DNA of 64,000 nucleotides from the NCBI GenBank assembly GCA_945865635.1, contig CAMBEP010000007.1:62001-126000 (forward strand). The letters run 5' to 3'. The translations under genes were made by a program, and so were the position numbers. Source of the stretch: Candidatus Kuenenia stuttgartensis (lineage in GTDB: Bacteria; Planctomycetota; Planctomycetia; Isosphaerales; Isosphaeraceae). This document shows, piece by piece, positions 16,727-26,177 of the stretch; position 1 is the stretch's first letter; each line of letters starts with the position of its first letter. The notes below the pieces were generated by a model. It was not told the origin of the DNA. It made no database searches and saw only the letters and a list, made by a program, of their open reading frames with translations.

Positions 16727-18820
16727 TCAGCTTTGGGCCGGATTGACATAAGGCCCAAGCACCGGCAGCCCATTGACCACTTGCACGCCGCCGCGTGTTC
16801 CAGGCCGCGGGTTGCCGCCGGGGGTTGTATTCGTCGGACGTGAGCTGGAAATGATATTGACGTTGGAATTTGGCTTCCACGAGACGGCCAGGTGAAGCAC
16901 CGGGTGGGCGATGATTTCCGTATTGCTTGCCTGATTGATGCGTGTGTAATTTGCAATTCCGTTGACATTCAGCAGCATGTTGTCTGTATTGACGGCCGAG
17001 AAGGTCTTGAGATTGCCCTTGATGTCGATGACCGACGCACCGAATAATTGCGGGGTGAATGATTCGCTCAGGCCGGTCAGATTGGAATCATACTGGATTG
17101 CAATATTACCGGTCGTAGCCAGCGTATCAGGGTCAAGTAAAGTCTGGGTCTGATAGCCACCCGAGACGAGGACATTTGGCTTGACCAGAATAATATTCTG
17201 ATCGACGGATCCCATCACATATTTTGCTGTGGAATCCCAGGGTATGGAGCCACCGACTTTGACTGTCGAATTGACACTCAGATTATCCGCCGCAGAAACA
17301 TTGACTTTCATAATTCCAAGCTGGGCATTCGTATTCAGCGGCGAGTAAGCATCAAAATACCCAACACCGGCATTATATAAATAGGAAATGCCGGCGACAC
17401 CCGTGGTACCACCCTTGGTATTAAAGGTGTTTGGCACATTGAGTGCCGTTCCCAGTTTCACACCAACGTGAGAGTCCAGGCTGGCTGTAAGGTCAAAGCC
17501 TTGAGAAAGCCCCGTTCCGCTGGACCCACCTGTAGAATCGGTCAGGAAGATATCACCACTGGATCCGCCAATCCCATCAATTTTCTTGATTCCTGTCGAT
17601 GGGTCCACCTGGAACCAACCGACTTGCCTGCCGTCGAGCACACTATAGGCCTGCACATAGCTGCCATAGCCCACCACGACAAGCTGCTCCGCCCCCTTGA
17701 CACCCACGATCGGCAATGTGGAATTTGCATATTGGCCAATTGCTGCACCGACCAAAGGTGATGTATCACCATTTTTACGGTCGACCATGGTCTCTGAGAC
17801 CTTGTTCGCCTTTGTCACAGCATAACTGCTATTACGCTCGATCTGGAACAGGATCAACTTATTTGCGCTGGAATCCACGCCGGCAACATATTCCTTGCCT
17901 AATCGTGGCTCGGGTGTTGACGTGATGGAGCGGCCATTGACATTGCGAACAATCAATTCCACGCCCTGCACCACCACTTTCACATTGCCTTTGGTGCTCG
18001 GCAGTGATCCAGGTTCTGTGATCCCGCCCACACCCGTGAGCTGACCATTGGAGACAGTCAATTGGGTGGTTGTAGGTGGCACGGTAATGAACGTAATGCC
18101 ATTGATCGTTGTGGAGTTGGTCGATTGCCCCGTGGTATTCGCAGCGGCTGTGGAACCACTGTTGCTTGTGGTGGTGGTGGAATTAAAACCATTGGGATTT
18201 TGTGGTGATGTGGTTGGGGCAGTCGCCAGAGCAGCCAGGTCGAGCTGTGTGCCGTGGGCGATATCATTGAGAAAAATGCGCTGAACACCGGCACTGAAAT
18301 TCACGCGCCCACCTGGGGCCAGATTAAATCGGGCCAAATTCACATAGCCCATCTGGTTGGTGCCGACGCCTGTGGTATCAAAAGGGGCGACATCGGCATC
18401 GCGAATTTCAATGATATTAGGATGGATATCTTTGGGGACACCTGAGAGGCTGCCAATGATCTGGCTATTGGAGGTGGTGCCATTGAAGAGGATGCGCAGG
18501 CCGCCATTGGAGTCTACGTGTGTGCTCTTATCCCTATTGACCGAGCCGTCCGCATTTGTCGTAATCAGCGTTCCCGGGCCATAAAGCGTGATGATCGCCT
18601 TGGCATCCGGGCCATATTGCGGCAATGGCAATTCCACACGCCTGTCGGCAGGCGGGGCGGGTGGTGCGGCACGCTTGGCGAGTAATTTCTTGTAATCAAA
18701 TTTGTTGATATATTGGCCATCAAGCCCAATAATGCCGCCTGCGGTCATTAGCTCGCGGCCTTCCAATGAATCAAAGCCATTGGTGGGCTCCCATCGACGG
18801 ACTCGTCGTTTGCTGCTCAT
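16727..18820 (-). CDS. large planctomycete surface protein with LEGRELM leader
   Basis: The 697-residue protein opens with a basic stretch and FDSLEGRELMTAGGIIGLDG, a variant of the LEPR-XLL-type leader of planctomycete exported proteins; a standard hydrophobic signal peptide is not evident. The body is rich in Gly, Ser, Thr, Asn and Val, with beta-type alternation (GGLRILFNGTTSNSQIIGSL, RVNFSAGVQRIFLNDIAHG). A Thr/Ser/Asn low-complexity linker lies near residue 220 (STTTTSNSGSTAAANTTG). No enzyme motif was found. It ends in a Pro/Gly-rich tail. It probably belongs to the cell surface; its function is unknown. Confidence 0.75.
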   Translation of the reverse strand: MSSKRRVRRWEPTNGFDSLEGRELMTAGGIIGLDGQYINKFDYKKLLAKRAAPPAPPADRRVELPLPQYGPDAKAIITLYGPGTLITTNADGSVNRDKSTHVDSNGGLRILFNGTTSNSQIIGSLSGVPKDIHPNIIEIRDADVAPFDTTGVGTNQMGYVNLARFNLAPGGRVNFSAGVQRIFLNDIAHGTQLDLAALATAPTTSPQNPNGFNSTTTTSNSGSTAAANTTGQSTNSTTINGITFITVPPTTTQLTVSNGQLTGVGGITEPGSLPSTKGNVKVVVQGVELIVRNVNGRSITSTPEPRLGKEYVAGVDSSANKLILFQIERNSSYAVTKANKVSETMVDRKNGDTSPLVGAAIGQYANSTLPIVGVKGAEQLVVVGYGSYVQAYSVLDGRQVGWFQVDPSTGIKKIDGIGGSSGDIFLTDSTGGSSGTGLSQGFDLTASLDSHVGVKLGTALNVPNTFNTKGGTTGVAGISYLYNAGVGYFDAYSPLNTNAQLGIMKVNVSAADNLSVNSTVKVGGSIPWDSTAKYVMGSVDQNIILVKPNVLVSGGYQTQTLLDPDTLATTGNIAIQYDSNLTGLSESFTPQLFGASVIDIKGNLKTFSAVNTDNMLLNVNGIANYTRINQASNTEIIAHPVLHLAVSWKPNSNVNIISSSRPTNTTPGGNPRPGTRGGVQVVNGLPVLGPYVNPAQS

Positions 18821-19129
18821 GACTCTTCAATCCTTCGATTATTCGGATGACCTGCGCCTATATCACCAACTGGCCGGAACCGAGACGACCGGTCGATGTC
18901 TCTCGGCGCAACTTGGGAGCGCGTATTCCTGTCTACTGCCAATAGCTATCGGCAAATCGAGATATTCGGCATGACCGATTCTGTCCGAAAAACCTGAACA
19001 TTCATGAAAACACTCATCCAGCAAACAAAAGCCCCTATCAATTGGTTGCAGAAAATACCCTTCTGCACCGACTTCACAGAAGCCATCATGCCCGGCAGGA
19101 AAGCCACTAGCCAGGCGAGTGAGATATGA
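18821..19129. other. intergenic region between two minus-strand genes
   Basis: About 310 bases between the LRR protein gene and the surface protein gene. No open frame or RNA gene is supported; the promoter of the surface protein gene is expected here. Confidence 0.5.
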
Positions 19130-20791
19130 TCAAGGCCTGATCACCAAGCCCCTGGCTTTGAGTGTTGTCAAGAGGTCGCTCGCCAAGGGGCCAGCGGCTG
19201 AGGTCGTCTCTGAAATATCAACCAGCTTCAGGCTCGGGAAACGGGCCAGTGGAGCCAGCGATTCCAGCTTAAGCCCTCTGATATATAAACTTTGGAGCGA
19301 ACCAAGCGCACTCAGGGCTTCAACCCGATTGAGTTTTGTCCGCGAAAGTTCGAGCGTTTTCAGGCGATCGCAACTGGCCAAAGGGCCCACATCCGAAACG
19401 GGCGAACCATAAAGGCTCAAAGTCTCAAGATTCTTCAACTTTGCCAGCGGCTCAAGACTCACAAGATTCATGCATCGGCTTAAATCGAGTCCCACCAAAT
19501 TCTTGCAGCCGGTTATCGGAGTCAGGTCGGAAATATTGGTCTGCATCAGACCGAGCCGCTCCAGGCTGGCGGCCTTCTCGAGCCCGCCCAGATTTACGAC
19601 GCTTGACCGGGTCAGGTCAAGCACTTTCAATCGAGGCAGTCGGGCCACGACGTCAATCGATTCCACCCTGGTGTCGCTCAGGTTAAGTTCTTCCAGAGCT
19701 TTGAGTGCCGAGAGCGGCGAGATATCCGTCACCTGGGCCTGGCTCAGGATCAGGACTCGAAGATTTTCCACTTGCGACATGAGGCCCATGTTGTCGACAT
19801 GGGTTTTGCTCACGTTGAGTTCTTCGAGTCGCTTGAGGCGTGTCAGGGGATTGATGTTGAGAAAGTCTGAGCCTGACAGGTCAAGCTTTACCAAGCCATC
19901 AAGAGTACCGATTTTCGCCAGATTCCCAAGGCCCAGGTTCCGCAGGCTGAGTGTATGAAGGGCATCGCCCATATTGCCCAAAGCGTTGGCAAGAGTGTTT
20001 TGCAGGCGCGGGTTGAGCCGAGAGATTCCGCCGCCCTTGGGGGCCGGGTCAAGCGTGATTTCAAATCGGTCGGCCAATGGCTTGCCCGTTGGATCGGTAG
20101 CCGGCTGAACAGTGGCTCCGAGTTCGACCAACGCCTTGCAAGCCATCTGGACCTGTCCAGAGGGTGCGAGCACAGGCCCCAGGGCTGGGGGCTTGATGGG
20201 TGGCGGAGGCGTCTCGATTTTGTCGGGCTTGGTGAATGCGAATGGGCTGACGGTTTCAGATTTAGGCATAACCACTGCTACTGATGTTGGTTGTGGCTTA
20301 TTCTCAGGCTTTGACAGAGACGGTGGGGGTGGAATCAAAACCGATGATGTGGGTGGTGCGGCTGTTTTTGAGAGTTCCGTGGATTGCTCGGGTGGCAATT
20401 TCTCAAGAACAGGCTGGCCGGGCTTGGATTCTGCCGGACCGGGCTCGGGCAGATTCGATTTTGTGATGGCCTTAAGCGAGCCTGGTTCGGGCTTTGGCAC
20501 AGGGGGAACCACGCTGGTGGTGGCTGGCCTTGGCGCATTTTTGGGTGTAGGTGGCAATGGTGGTGGACGACGGTCTGACGGGGTGGGGGTCTCGATCGGG
20601 GTTTTCAGGAGCCCATCGACCAGGGCAGTCAACCGGCCGGGCTGGTTGAGAGTTTTGTCGATCTCCGGCCCAATGGTGATTGGCGCACGCGGAGTGGATC
20701 TGGCCTTGCTTAAAAGGTTGAAGCCATAAATGGCTTCGCCCAGAATTGCCAATAAAACCAGTATCGGCAGCGTTCTTAAAATTCGTGTCAT
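19130..20791 (-). CDS. membrane-anchored leucine-rich-repeat protein
   Basis: This protein has about 553 residues. One N-terminal hydrophobic segment (ILRTLPILVLLAILGEAIYG) anchors or exports it. Residues about 40-215 form a proline-rich linker (PPPLPPTPKNAPRPATTS). From about residue 250, some ten leucine-rich repeats of 22-23 residues follow, of internalin-like type (DISPLSALKALEELNLSDTR, LVGLDLSRCMNLVSLEPLA). LRRs mediate protein-protein contact; the partner is unknown. The ATG at 20791 is preferred to an upstream one at 20824 because it gives a cleaner leader. The short C-terminus after the repeats (LLTTLKARGLVIRP) matches the LRR pattern, so the protein appears complete. Confidence 0.8.
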   Translation of the reverse strand: MTRILRTLPILVLLAILGEAIYGFNLLSKARSTPRAPITIGPEIDKTLNQPGRLTALVDGLLKTPIETPTPSDRRPPPLPPTPKNAPRPATTSVVPPVPKPEPGSLKAITKSNLPEPGPAESKPGQPVLEKLPPEQSTELSKTAAPPTSSVLIPPPPSLSKPENKPQPTSVAVVMPKSETVSPFAFTKPDKIETPPPPIKPPALGPVLAPSGQVQMACKALVELGATVQPATDPTGKPLADRFEITLDPAPKGGGISRLNPRLQNTLANALGNMGDALHTLSLRNLGLGNLAKIGTLDGLVKLDLSGSDFLNINPLTRLKRLEELNVSKTHVDNMGLMSQVENLRVLILSQAQVTDISPLSALKALEELNLSDTRVESIDVVARLPRLKVLDLTRSSVVNLGGLEKAASLERLGLMQTNISDLTPITGCKNLVGLDLSRCMNLVSLEPLAKLKNLETLSLYGSPVSDVGPLASCDRLKTLELSRTKLNRVEALSALGSLQSLYIRGLKLESLAPLARFPSLKLVDISETTSAAGPLASDLLTTLKARGLVIRP

Positions 20792-21038
20792 CTGAGTCTT
20801 TCTTGCAGATTGGTGATGGCACAAGGCTGACCGCGGCGCATGGATGACCCGTTTAAATGATACCAGTCAGGCAGATTATTAGGGAGTATTTCTTGTTGAA
20901 ATTCGTGGAGGTGACCCATTCGCGGAACCAATCTGAAAATCCACCTTTCCGGATCATTGAACTCCTGTAAGATAGTAAATATAAGAAAATCTCCAGCACG
21001 GATTTGGATCTGTGCGCACCAGGAAGGAGCATGGCAGG

Positions 21039-22505
21039 ATGACTCGTTATCGTGATCGTATTCTGACATTCATGCTGGGCACATTGGCGACGTTCGGTAT
21101 TGGCCTTGAGATGCAAACGGGCTTTGCCCAGCAGCAGCAGCCTGCTGATGCTCCAAAACCGGACTCGAAACCGGCTGCCAAGCCCCTTCCCCATTCGAAA
21201 ACGGTTCGTAATCCGGCGGTGAATAGCCGTGGCAAGCAGGCCAGCAAGCCCCAGGGCGGGTTAAGGATTGGCGGAGCGCCGGCGGGCCAGATTCGTAATG
21301 AAGTGGACAAAAAGAACAACATCGATCGCCCAAAGCTCAATGCTGCACGCGACACCCAATATTTCCGGGTGGCTGTGGCCCGGCCTGATGGCAGCTTCCT
21401 GTCGCTGAACTATTACCCTGCACTGCCAGGCGAGAATCCACCTGTGGTCTTGCTGGTGCACGAAAAAGAGCGGTCGAGCCGCGACTTCGCAGATAAGATT
21501 GAAGAGCTCAAAGACCCCAATGGCCTGGCGGCCGAGCTTCAGAATGAAGGGTTTGCTGTGGTTTCGCTTGATGTGGCAGGCCTGAGCGACCCTCGGAAAC
21601 GTAATGCCAATCTGGCCAAGAATGAGCCCGCAAAAAAAGCTCAGCCTGCTGAGAATCTCGCCTCTGTCAATTCTGTGGAACAAGCGGTTCGCGATCTCAG
21701 GCTAAGTTATCAGTTTTTGGTCGACCGCCACAACCGTCTTGAATTCAACCTGGGCAAGCTCACCCTTTTGACACTCGGCGAAGGTGCGAACGCCTCTCTG
21801 GAATGGCTTCGCGAAGCCACCCAGCCCGTACCAAATCGGCCAAATTTCAGGCAGATTCCAAACGATCCCAGATTCAAGAACGCAGGTGCCATCGCTGCCG
21901 CCGGCGGGATGAATTCTGCAACGGATCGACCCTCGGACGTATCCGCCATGATTTTGATCTCGCCTGTCGAGAGCTGGCTGAATGTCCGGACCGCCCAAAC
22001 CCTGAAAAATCTTTTACCCGGCTCGCCTGTGAATGTTCTGGTCATTGGCGGTTCGAAGGATAAAGCGACGGCCGATACGCTGATTGCCCTGAAACCGATT
22101 GTCGAGCGGCTTGAAAGTCGCCTAAGCAAGGTCGAGACCCTGGAGACGAGTCTGCACGGGGCACGCCTGCTGCGATTTGAGCCCGGGCTGGTGCCGAAGC
22201 TTAACCGCTTTCTGGAACAGACTGTGGAATTCCAAAAGACGGAGTGGGAACCACGATACAACCTGACCCCCGTGGCCTATCGGCTTCAGGAAGCTGTCTC
22301 AAAATCGGCTGCTCAGACCGAATCTCGAACGGCCGCAGCCGGTTTGGAAAAAGAGAAGGCGGCCGAAAAGACCAAGGAACCCGCAAAACCGGCCGATACA
22401 GCCAAGCCTGCGGAAAAGGCCACGACAAAGCCTGCCACCCAACCCGCAAAATCAGCCGATGCGGCCAAGCCTGCGGCAGTAGCCGTCGATCCACCCAAGA
22501 ATTAA
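21039..22505 (+). CDS. secreted alpha/beta-hydrolase-like protein, probably lacking the Ser nucleophile
   Basis: The 488-residue protein has a signal peptide (FMLGTLATFGIGLEMQTGFA) and a Gln/Pro/Lys-rich linker. The central region (residues about 110-390) has the alpha/beta-hydrolase pattern: PPVVLLVHEKERSSRDFADK, GFAVVSLDVAGLSDPRKRN, then LTLLTLGEGANASLEWL at the expected nucleophile elbow. The usual GxSxG is replaced by GEGAN, so the hydrolase is probably inactive. The late strand NVLVIGGSKDKATADTL fits the acid loop. The C-terminal 80 residues are an Ala/Lys/Pro-rich tail (AKPADTAKPAEKATTKPA). AGGAAGGAGC precedes the ATG at 21039. The riboflavin synthase gene follows 22 bases later, so co-transcription is likely. 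Confidence 0.72.
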   Translation: MTRYRDRILTFMLGTLATFGIGLEMQTGFAQQQQPADAPKPDSKPAAKPLPHSKTVRNPAVNSRGKQASKPQGGLRIGGAPAGQIRNEVDKKNNIDRPKLNAARDTQYFRVAVARPDGSFLSLNYYPALPGENPPVVLLVHEKERSSRDFADKIEELKDPNGLAAELQNEGFAVVSLDVAGLSDPRKRNANLAKNEPAKKAQPAENLASVNSVEQAVRDLRLSYQFLVDRHNRLEFNLGKLTLLTLGEGANASLEWLREATQPVPNRPNFRQIPNDPRFKNAGAIAAAGGMNSATDRPSDVSAMILISPVESWLNVRTAQTLKNLLPGSPVNVLVIGGSKDKATADTLIALKPIVERLESRLSKVETLETSLHGARLLRFEPGLVPKLNRFLEQTVEFQKTEWEPRYNLTPVAYRLQEAVSKSAAQTESRTAAAGLEKEKAAEKTKEPAKPADTAKPAEKATTKPATQPAKSADAAKPAAVAVDPPKN

Positions 22506-22527
22506 ATGAAAAAGGATTTCGTCTGAG

Positions 22528-23154
22528 ATGTTCACAGGACTTGTACAGGTATTGGGTGAGGTGATTTTGTCTCTGGAAGAGCCTGGAGGACGACGCCTCA
22601 GGATTCGCTGGCCAGGCCTGAATATAGAGACCGATGGACCTGTGCAGATGGGTGAAAGCATCGCTGTCAACGGCTGCTGCCTGACTGTGATCGAGCATGC
22701 CGACGACTGGTTTGCGTTTCAGGCTGGCCCTGAAACCCTCAAAAAAACCAATCTGGGGCAGCTTGGTCAAGGCTCGAAGGTCAATCTGGAGCGTGCCTTG
22801 CGTCTCTCGGACAGGCTCGGCGGGCACATTGTGCAAGGCCACGTGGACACCACAGCCACTCTGGTGGAACATCGTATGGAGGGGCCCTGGGCATTCCTCA
22901 AATTTGAGCTCAGTCCAGCCTGGACACGCTTGATGGTGCCCAAAGGCTCAGTGGCCGTAGACGGGGTCAGCCTGACTGTTGTCGAGACTGGGCCTGGCTG
23001 GTTCACCAACATGCTTATTCCACATACTCTGACAGCGACCACGCTGGGCTCTTGCAGGGTTGGCGAGCCCGTCAATATTGAAACAGACATTTTGGCCAAG
23101 CACGTTCAGCGACTGATGGAATCTGGCGGAGCTGGCGAAGGCTTGCCGGAATAG
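22528..23154 (+). CDS. ribE: riboflavin synthase alpha subunit
   Basis: This enzyme dismutates two 6,7-dimethyl-8-ribityllumazine molecules to riboflavin and a pyrimidine, the last step of vitamin B2 synthesis. The 208-residue length and two repeated lumazine-binding halves fit the family. Half one begins MFTGLVQVLGEV with SIAVNGCCLTVIEHADDWFA; half two has LGGHIVQGHVDTTATLVE and SVAVDGVSLTVVETGPGWF. The trimerisation tail ends in NIETDILAKHVQRLMES, typical of the family. It is also called ribC in some species. No FMN riboswitch or other rib gene is visible nearby, so it appears separated from the rest of the pathway. Confidence 0.96.
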   Translation: MFTGLVQVLGEVILSLEEPGGRRLRIRWPGLNIETDGPVQMGESIAVNGCCLTVIEHADDWFAFQAGPETLKKTNLGQLGQGSKVNLERALRLSDRLGGHIVQGHVDTTATLVEHRMEGPWAFLKFELSPAWTRLMVPKGSVAVDGVSLTVVETGPGWFTNMLIPHTLTATTLGSCRVGEPVNIETDILAKHVQRLMESGGAGEGLPE

Positions 23155-23181
23155 TTTCATATGTCCATTTTTGGCAGTTAC

Positions 23182-23535
23182 TTACATCACCATAACGATG
23201 CCATCGACGGTTCGGATGGCGGCATAGATTGTCATGACGTGATTTGAGGACTGGGCGATGATGGTGATGGAGACCGAGGTGTGGCGTCCAGAGGCAGTCT
23301 CGCGTGAGGTGTAATTGATGTCCGTTTCGGCGACTTCGGCGGTCATGACCGCCGTGATCACGCGAGCGACAAAGTCGTTTTCCAGAGTGCCGATGACCTT
23401 GATCAGGAATTCGCAGGGGAAGCTGTGAACCAGGTCCAGGAGATCTTGCGATGAGGGCTCAGCCGGTGGCTGATCCGGTGACGCTGGCGCAATGCTGAGA
23501 TCGACTTCGGAGTTATGACCATTTTGTTCGCTCAT
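23182..23535 (-). CDS. DUF493 (YbeD-like) small protein
   Basis: This is a 117-residue cytoplasmic protein. After a polar N-terminus, residues from about 35 read LVHSFPCEFLIKVIGTLEND, then FVARVITAVM, and end in a YTSRETASGRHTSVSITIIA beta strand and MTIYAAIRTVDGIVMVM. This is the pattern of the ACT-like ferredoxin fold of DUF493/YbeD. In proteobacteria YbeD is linked to lipoate metabolism, but its role is not established. It is convergent with ribE and followed on its own strand by a separate gene, so no operon is evident. Confidence 0.75.
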   Translation of the reverse strand: MSEQNGHNSEVDLSIAPASPDQPPAEPSSQDLLDLVHSFPCEFLIKVIGTLENDFVARVITAVMTAEVAETDINYTSRETASGRHTSVSITIIAQSSNHVMTIYAAIRTVDGIVMVM

Positions 23536-23644
23536 GATCTTTTACACTTTGATTTGGTAGAGATGTCTGAGAAATGATCAGGAATCCGATTTTAGCCTGA
23601 TCTTAAAAGGTTGCCATGGTTTTATCGAGACTCAATTTAAAGCA

Positions 23645-23674
23645 CAACCCCACACGGATCAAAGTGCGGGGTTG
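23645..23674 (-). terminator. hairpin downstream of the Ala/Lys-rich protein gene
   Basis: CAACCCCACAC at 23645-23655 pairs with GTGCGGGGTTG at 23664-23674 with one mismatch. On the minus strand it lies after the gene at 23722-24489 and is followed only by a weak T-rich tract, so termination is plausible but not certain. Confidence 0.4.
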
Positions 23675-23721
23675 ATATTTCTCTGCAAGAACCTTATCGA
23701 GCAAGCCTTGGAGGAAGAGGC

Positions 23722-24489
23722 TTATTTCTTCTTTGGCTCTTCCTTTTTCACTTCCGCCTTGGGGGCTTCGGCTTTTTTGGGCTCTTCCTTTTTCACTTCC
23801 GCCTTGGGGGCTTCGGCTTTTTTGGGCTCGGCGGCTTTTTTGGCGGCGGCTTCAGCGGCTTTGGCTTCTTCGACTTTTTTGGCTGTTTCAGCGGCCTTTG
23901 TGGATCGCGCCTGGGCGACATAGGTGTTCAGGATATTGGCACGTTTTTCGTACCAGTCTGAAAGGCCCTTGGCTGGCTGGATGATACGGACATCGTTTTG
24001 CGGCTTGATTTCGAGGCCACCCAGTGCGTCCTTGGCTTTGCCCTGGCCTGTGAACCAGGCGCCGAAGACTTCAGGGCTGACACCGATACGGTCGGCGGCG
24101 GCTTTTTTGAGCTCGCGCAAGTCGGTGGCCCGGCCGGTGATGAGGAGGTCAAGAATCGGAGGCTGGTTGATCGATGTTTCGACCAGGCCGGCGTCTTCAG
24201 CGGCCACGACCAATTCGGCCACAGCCTTGCGGGCGGCTTCAAGCTTGGCTTCCACTTCGGGTGTGATTGGCTTCAAAGGGGCTTCAACCACCTTCTTGGG
24301 CTCCGCAGCGGCAGGTGCAGTCGCTGGTGCGGCGGCTGGAGCAGCGGCGGGTGCAGTCGCTGGTGCGGCGGCTGGGGCAGCGGCCTTGGGGGCATCTTTC
24401 TTCGCTTCTTGGGCCGAAAGAGTCAGGGCCGAGTTGGCGGTAAGGATCGTCAAGAGCAGAGCAAGGGAAAAGCGTCGCACGGAGTTCAC
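23722..24489 (-). CDS. secreted Ala/Lys/Pro-rich repeat protein
   Basis: The 255-residue protein starts with a signal peptide (FSLALLLTILTANSALTLSA). Residues about 30-70 are an Ala/Pro low-complexity stretch (APAAAPAAAPATAPAAAE). A compact central region of about 120 residues (LDLLITGRATDLRELKKAAA, SPEVFGAWFTGQGKAKDALG, KGLSDWYEKRANILNTYVA) looks folded and is the likely functional part. The C-terminus is a charged, helical Lys/Glu/Ala tail with a 15-residue motif (KAEAPKAEVKKEEPK) in two exact copies, encoded by a 45-base tandem repeat. No family was recognised. The low-complexity arms suggest wall or nucleoid-like contacts, but that is a guess. Confidence 0.7.
   Translation of the reverse strand: MNSVRRFSLALLLTILTANSALTLSAQEAKKDAPKAAAPAAAPATAPAAAPAAAPATAPAAAEPKKVVEAPLKPITPEVEAKLEAARKAVAELVVAAEDAGLVETSINQPPILDLLITGRATDLRELKKAAADRIGVSPEVFGAWFTGQGKAKDALGGLEIKPQNDVRIIQPAKGLSDWYEKRANILNTYVAQARSTKAAETAKKVEEAKAAEAAAKKAAEPKKAEAPKAEVKKEEPKKAEAPKAEVKKEEPKKK
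23735..23824 (-). repeat. tandem 45-base coding repeat (two copies)
   Basis: Two identical 45-base units at 23735-23779 and 23780-23824 encode the 15-residue KAEAPKAEVKKEEPK-type motif, and a partial third unit follows. A second imperfect repeat of about 36 bases lies in the Ala-rich part of the same gene near 24318-24386. Copy number is likely to vary between strains. Confidence 0.85.
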
Positions 24490-24655
24490 TCCTTGGTTCG
24501 GAATAGAGCATTCGGATCAGGAATCTTGGGCGGGCGGATCAATCTTGGTGCGTAGAAACACGTTTGATCCACCATCAATAGCTGACTATGATACCGATAA
24601 ACCACCTCGTCACGCCAGATCTTTCAATCAGGGCGCGTCGAAATTCGTTTCGGAA

Positions 24656-24877
24656 TTAGGGCATTTGCGTGGACGAATGGGTCTCGACGGTCACAGAGAC
24701 AGCGACCCCGCTTGTATCATATTCAAGCTTTTCGACCCCTATGATGTTCCCGTGTTCGTCCCGAAAGATCACGGTCTGGTCGTCAATGGCCTCACTTTGG
24801 ACCTCGCCGCCAGGATCTCCGAAAAACACCATCAACGTATGATGTTCCGGATCATGAACCACTTTGATTTGTGCCAT
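24656..24877 (-). CDS. DUF2283-like small protein
   Basis: The protein is 73 residues from the ATG at 24877 (MAQIKVVHDPEHHTLMVFFG). The strands QSEAIDDQTVIFRDEHGNII and GVEKLEYDTSGVAVSVTVET match the pattern of DUF2283, a family of small beta proteins of unknown role. The frame extends upstream to 24964, but those residues have no family likeness and overlap the divergent gene's upstream region. The domain is near the size of the whole family. Confidence 0.65.
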   Translation of the reverse strand: MAQIKVVHDPEHHTLMVFFGDPGGEVQSEAIDDQTVIFRDEHGNIIGVEKLEYDTSGVAVSVTVETHSSTQMP

Positions 24878-25094
24878 GCTTTTCGGCCTTTGTGTTGTGG
24901 CAGCCACCCAATCAAAAACGAATTCCTGAACGACTTCGGTCAGAAACCGGATGACAAGCGACACTCCTCTGCTCTATGATACGTGTCGCGGCGAATCGGG
25001 CAAGGCAAGTCTTCCAACGGATTGGCAGGGATCAGAGTTTTCTCTGCTGACTCTCTATGCCGAATACCATTGGCGTGATGGAGCACACCCACTG

Positions 25095-25922
25095 ATGACT
25101 GACCGAACAAGCGGGCCTAACCAGCCAGCCATCACCAACGACCCCACAACCAGGCTCAGAGACCTGCTGCTTGAGACTCAGCACGACGGTGGAATGCTGG
25201 ACAGAATCTTCCGCCAGGTGCATGAATCCGTCCTGGATCAATCGCCCTATCTGAACGACAACAGCAATTTTACCAGAATTGGGTCCAACGACCTGGCCAG
25301 AATGTTTGACTTTTATGACAACCTTCTGCTTGGTGGAAAAGTTCGCAGCGCTGTTGAGGCCCAGGGTTCCAAGCTTGAATTTGCTCTTTCACGACGACTG
25401 ACACGGTCCGGTGGGCAGACCAAGCGGACGCGGCCCTCGAAGAGTCGCCCGTTTGCGCCAGCCCGTTATGAAATTGCGGTCTCTGTGCCGGTCCTGTTTG
25501 CCACGTTCAGCGAGGTCGACCGCCCTATCCGAGCCTGCGGCCGACTCTGCTACAATCGCCTGGAAGCACTTCAGAGGATCATGGAACATGAGATGCTTCA
25601 CCTGGCGGAAATGCTTGGCTGGGATCGGTCGAACTGTGCGGCCAGGCGTTTCAAGGCATTGTCATTAAACGTCTTCGGGCACACGGAAAGCCACCACCAG
25701 ATGATCACGCCGCAGGAGCGTGCGATCGTCCATTTTGGGGTCAAGCCGGGCGCCAAGGTGACTTTTGACTGGGAGGGTAGGCAAATGTTCGGCGTGGTCA
25801 ATTCCATCCGCCGCCGAGTCACGGTGCTGGTGCTCAGCCCCAAGGGAATTCCCTACAGCGACGGCCATCGATACGAAAAGTTTTACGTTCCTGTGGAACG
25901 CCTAAAGCCTGTAAATGGCTGA
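25095..25922 (+). CDS. SprT-like zinc metalloprotein
   Basis: The protein has about 275 residues and a zinc-peptidase motif IMEHEMLHLAEMLGWDRSN (HEMLH at about residues 165-169). A third likely ligand is in the FGHTESHHQMI stretch some 30 residues later. The N-terminal half contains NDLARMFDFYDNLLLGGKV and a basic region, like the SprT-like fold. The C-terminal 60 residues form a separate small beta domain (GAKVTFDWEGRQMFGVVNSI). SprT-like proteins are related to the DNA-protein-crosslink protease SPRTN, but most bacterial members have no known substrate. The frame is open from 24951; the ATG at 25095 is preferred because the first 48 residues lack family likeness. Confidence 0.7.
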   Translation: MTDRTSGPNQPAITNDPTTRLRDLLLETQHDGGMLDRIFRQVHESVLDQSPYLNDNSNFTRIGSNDLARMFDFYDNLLLGGKVRSAVEAQGSKLEFALSRRLTRSGGQTKRTRPSKSRPFAPARYEIAVSVPVLFATFSEVDRPIRACGRLCYNRLEALQRIMEHEMLHLAEMLGWDRSNCAARRFKALSLNVFGHTESHHQMITPQERAIVHFGVKPGAKVTFDWEGRQMFGVVNSIRRRVTVLVLSPKGIPYSDGHRYEKFYVPVERLKPVNG

Positions 25923-26177
25923 GATTTAGCGTTGGTTTGACCAAAGCCGGAATGCAGCCCGCCTCGATTCTGCCTTGGAATCGATCGGCTGGCGACGCCT
26001 ATACAAATGTACGTAATTTTCAACTCTACCGGTTGTTGCAAATAATCGGCCGACAGGCGTGGTTTTTTTCTGGAATCGCATCAACGAACTTACCGCTTTT
26101 AACGATGTAAAAAATGGATTCCTCTCTCTTTACGATCGACTAATGGATTCTGGTCATCGAAAGCTGTCGCTCTTAAA

